A stretch of 6,519 nucleotides of DNA from Candidatus Rifleibacteriota bacterium. Lineage in GTDB: Bacteria; Muiribacteriota; Ozemobacteria; Ozemobacterales; Ozemobacteraceae. The stretch is from positions 3,595 to 10,113 of the forward strand of contig JAQUZA010000090.1 of NCBI GenBank assembly GCA_028691595.1, written 5' to 3'. The translations under genes were made by a program, and so were the position numbers. The number at the start of each line of letters is the position of its first letter. Position 1 is the stretch's first letter. Shown here piece by piece: positions 4,908-6,519 of the stretch. The notes under the pieces were generated by a model. The model saw nothing but the letters and a program-made list of their open reading frames with translations. It searched no databases and was not told where the DNA came from.

Positions 4908-5624
4908 GTGGCAGCACTGGTCATGGCAAAAGATCTGGTTAAGACTTACCAGTCAGGCGAAATAGAGGTAAGAGCGTTGCGGGGTATCAGTTTTGAGATA
5001 GATGCCGGTCAGTTTGTCAGCTTTACCGGCCCTTCTGGCAGCGGCAAAACGACTCTGCTTAATCTTATCGGCAGTCTCGATATTCAGACGAGTGGCGAAT
5101 TGATAGTTGCCGGTCAGGCTGTTAATCAACTTGATATCAGGCAAAGAGCCCGTTTTCGCGGCCATAATATCGGCATTATCTTTCAAGATTTCAATCTGAT
5201 TCCAGTTTTAACGGTACGCGAGAATATAGAATACCCGCTGTTAATGGTTAAACCAACTCCCGCTGCCGAGCGCAGTAAAATTGTCAGCGAACTGATGGAG
5301 CAGGTTGGCATTACCGAGCAGGCAGACAAGCTTCCCAGCCAGATTTCTGGCGGGCAGAAACAGCGAGTTGCCATTGCCAGGGCCTTATCTACCGCTCCAA
5401 AGCTTGTTCTGGCTGATGAGCCAACTGCAAATCTCGATAAGGCAACATCAACCAGAATTATTGACCTGATGAAAGAGCTTAAAAACCGCCTGGGTACAAG
5501 TTTTATCTTTTCGACCCATGACCCCCGGGTCGTCAGCCATGCCGACGTGATTTTTGTTCTCGAAGACGGCCAGTTGCAATCATCAGCGGCGGCGCAGGCT
5601 TTGATACCCGGAGGTGAAAAATAA
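4908..5624 (+). CDS. ABC transporter ATP-binding protein, LolD/MacB type
   Basis: A complete 238-residue nucleotide-binding subunit that would energise the adjacent permease from the cytoplasmic face. Walker A is GPSGSGKT (41-48), the Q-loop glutamine is Q93 in IFQDFNLIP, the signature is SGGQKQR (147-153), Walker B is LVLADEP (166-172) with catalytic E171, the D-loop is ANLD (174-177) and the switch histidine is H204 in STHD. FNLIPVLTVRENIEYPL (95-111) is typical of the LolD/MacB/FtsE-related group. GTG at 4908 is favoured as the start by the ribosome binding site; ATG at 4923 would remove five residues. The stop shares one base with the permease start, so the two are translationally coupled. 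The substrate could be a lipoprotein, peptide or other envelope molecule; the ATPase alone does not tell. Confidence 0.95.
   Translation: MAALVMAKDLVKTYQSGEIEVRALRGISFEIDAGQFVSFTGPSGSGKTTLLNLIGSLDIQTSGELIVAGQAVNQLDIRQRARFRGHNIGIIFQDFNLIPVLTVRENIEYPLLMVKPTPAAERSKIVSELMEQVGITEQADKLPSQISGGQKQRVAIARALSTAPKLVLADEPTANLDKATSTRIIDLMKELKNRLGTSFIFSTHDPRVVSHADVIFVLEDGQLQSSAAAQALIPGGEK
5611..5617 (+). promoter_or_regulatory. Ribosome binding site of the permease gene, inside the ATPase gene
   Basis: GAGGTGA lies six bases before the ATG at 5624, within the last codons of the ATPase gene. Confidence 0.8.
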
Positions 5625-6519
5625 TGGAAACCATTAAAATCGCTTTTCGCAATCTTTATCGGCAGAAACGCCGCACCGGGTTGACCGTTTCAATTATCGC
5701 CTTCGGGGTTGTAGCAGTTATTCTCTTTTCATCGCTTGCAGGCTCATTCAAGAATATGATGATCAGTCAGATCACTGATTCAATGCTGGGTCATCTGCAG
5801 ATTCACCGCTCTGGTTATGTTGAATCGCTCGATACCATGCCGTTAAACCTTGTCATTGAAGAGAAAGATATTGATCAGCTGAAAAAAATTCTTGCGGGTT
5901 TGCCTGAAATAGATAGTTATACCCTGCGTATTCTTCTGGCAACCCTTCTGAGCAATTACCAGGATACCACCAACATCAAACTTTCTGCTGTCGATCCGGT
6001 ATCTGAACAACTGGTAACCCCATTGTTGCCCGGCAGAATTACCCGGGGCAAATTTCTTGAAAAAGGGCAGATACTTCTGCCAAACCTGGTTGCAAGAGGG
6101 CTTGAACTCGGTGTTGCCTCAGAGGTTGTTGTTATCGCCACCAATGTTGATGGCTCGGTAAATGGCACTTCGCTGGTGGTCAGTGGCATTGCCGAAACAA
6201 CTGTCGGGCCAAGCGGCAAATATGGTTATATTCATATCGATGATGCCCGCAGCCTTCTGCGCATGGAAAGCCTTCAGGTCAGCGAAGTGGCGATCAGGCT
6301 CAAAGATGTCGGCAAACTTTCACAGGTAATGAAAAAACTCGAGACTGCCATGGCGACAATAACTGATGCAAAGGGCAAACCGGTTTTTGAAGTTCACCCC
6401 TGGAAAGCGCTCAGCCCGTTCAGTAACATTGCCAATATGATCGATCTGATGACGATTTTTATTCAGGTCATTCTGATCACTATCGTGCTGATCAGTATTA
6501 TGAACGTGATGCTGATGGC
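5624..6519 (+). CDS. ABC transporter permease, LolC/E or MacB-like, incomplete at the window end
   Basis: The frame is open from the ATG at 5624 to the window end: 298 codons plus two bases, no stop. The product begins METIKIAFRNLYRQKRR, a cytoplasmic amphipathic stretch usual in this family, then a membrane helix at about 19-41. GHLQIHRSGY (56-65) opens the large extracytoplasmic MacB-type domain (about 42-270), which includes LPGRITRGKFL (135-145). A second membrane helix begins near 273 (MIDLMTIFIQVILITIVLISIM) and starts the FtsX-type domain. Family members usually run to about 400 residues with four helices, so roughly the last quarter, with helices three and four, lies beyond the window. 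The GHLQIH motif points to the COG4591 (LolE-like) permeases. ATG overlaps the ATPase stop (TAATG). No frameshift is seen. Confidence 0.93.
   Translation, partial: METIKIAFRNLYRQKRRTGLTVSIIAFGVVAVILFSSLAGSFKNMMISQITDSMLGHLQIHRSGYVESLDTMPLNLVIEEKDIDQLKKILAGLPEIDSYTLRILLATLLSNYQDTTNIKLSAVDPVSEQLVTPLLPGRITRGKFLEKGQILLPNLVARGLELGVASEVVVIATNVDGSVNGTSLVVSGIAETTVGPSGKYGYIHIDDARSLLRMESLQVSEVAIRLKDVGKLSQVMKKLETAMATITDAKGKPVFEVHPWKALSPFSNIANMIDLMTIFIQVILITIVLISIMNVMLM

Noticed and set aside
5956..6219. 87-codon open frame on the minus strand
   Set aside because: It is a shadow of the permease gene, whose frame is continuous and matches its family.

Overview
The window carries seven protein genes, all on the + strand, with no sign of rRNA, tRNA, CRISPR or insertion sequences. 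By eye the GC content is in the mid-40s percent and codon use looks even across the genes. The gene content suggests a bacterium with an anaerobic lifestyle: a radical SAM enzyme, a COG1237-type metallo-beta-lactamase-fold protein, a DUF5320-type small protein and a CoA-disulfide-reductase-like flavoprotein. The LolCDE/MacB-type transporter at the right end fits a Gram-negative envelope but does not prove one. The phylum cannot be fixed from this sequence.

Layout. Positions 1-232 have no convincing gene but contain a compact GC hairpin, two mutually exclusive hairpins and a possible sigma70-type promoter. Positions 233-1075 encode an uncharacterised 280-residue protein with an FDID motif and a basic RARLTPKPF motif. 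Positions 1204-2022 encode the metallo-beta-lactamase-fold protein. A well-formed predicted promoter (TTGCAA, 18 bp, TATAAT), whose -10 box lies inside a 7-bp dyad, then precedes a tight three-gene run. That run is an FAD/NAD(P)-disulfide oxidoreductase (2147-3499), a DUF5320-like small protein with a hydrophobic segment (3543-3794) and a radical SAM enzyme of the TYW1-like COG0731 group (3798-4757). After a 150-bp gap holding a tandem 9-bp repeat come an ABC transporter ATPase (4908-5624) and its permease (5624 to the window end, incomplete), which overlap by one base.

How they may work together. The flavoprotein, small protein and radical SAM gene are spaced 43 and 3 bp apart and probably share one transcript. 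The metallo-beta-lactamase gene just upstream is likely a functional neighbour with a separate promoter between. A role in thiol or sulfane-sulfur redox chemistry, or in metal-cofactor handling, is plausible but inferred only from families and order. The ABC pair is a separate unit resembling lipoprotein-release (LolDE) or MacB-type exporters; its substrate cannot be read here. I see no strong evidence for a wholly new system. The best leads are the orphan first gene, the dyad-covered promoter of the flavoprotein operon and the tandem repeat before the ABC genes.
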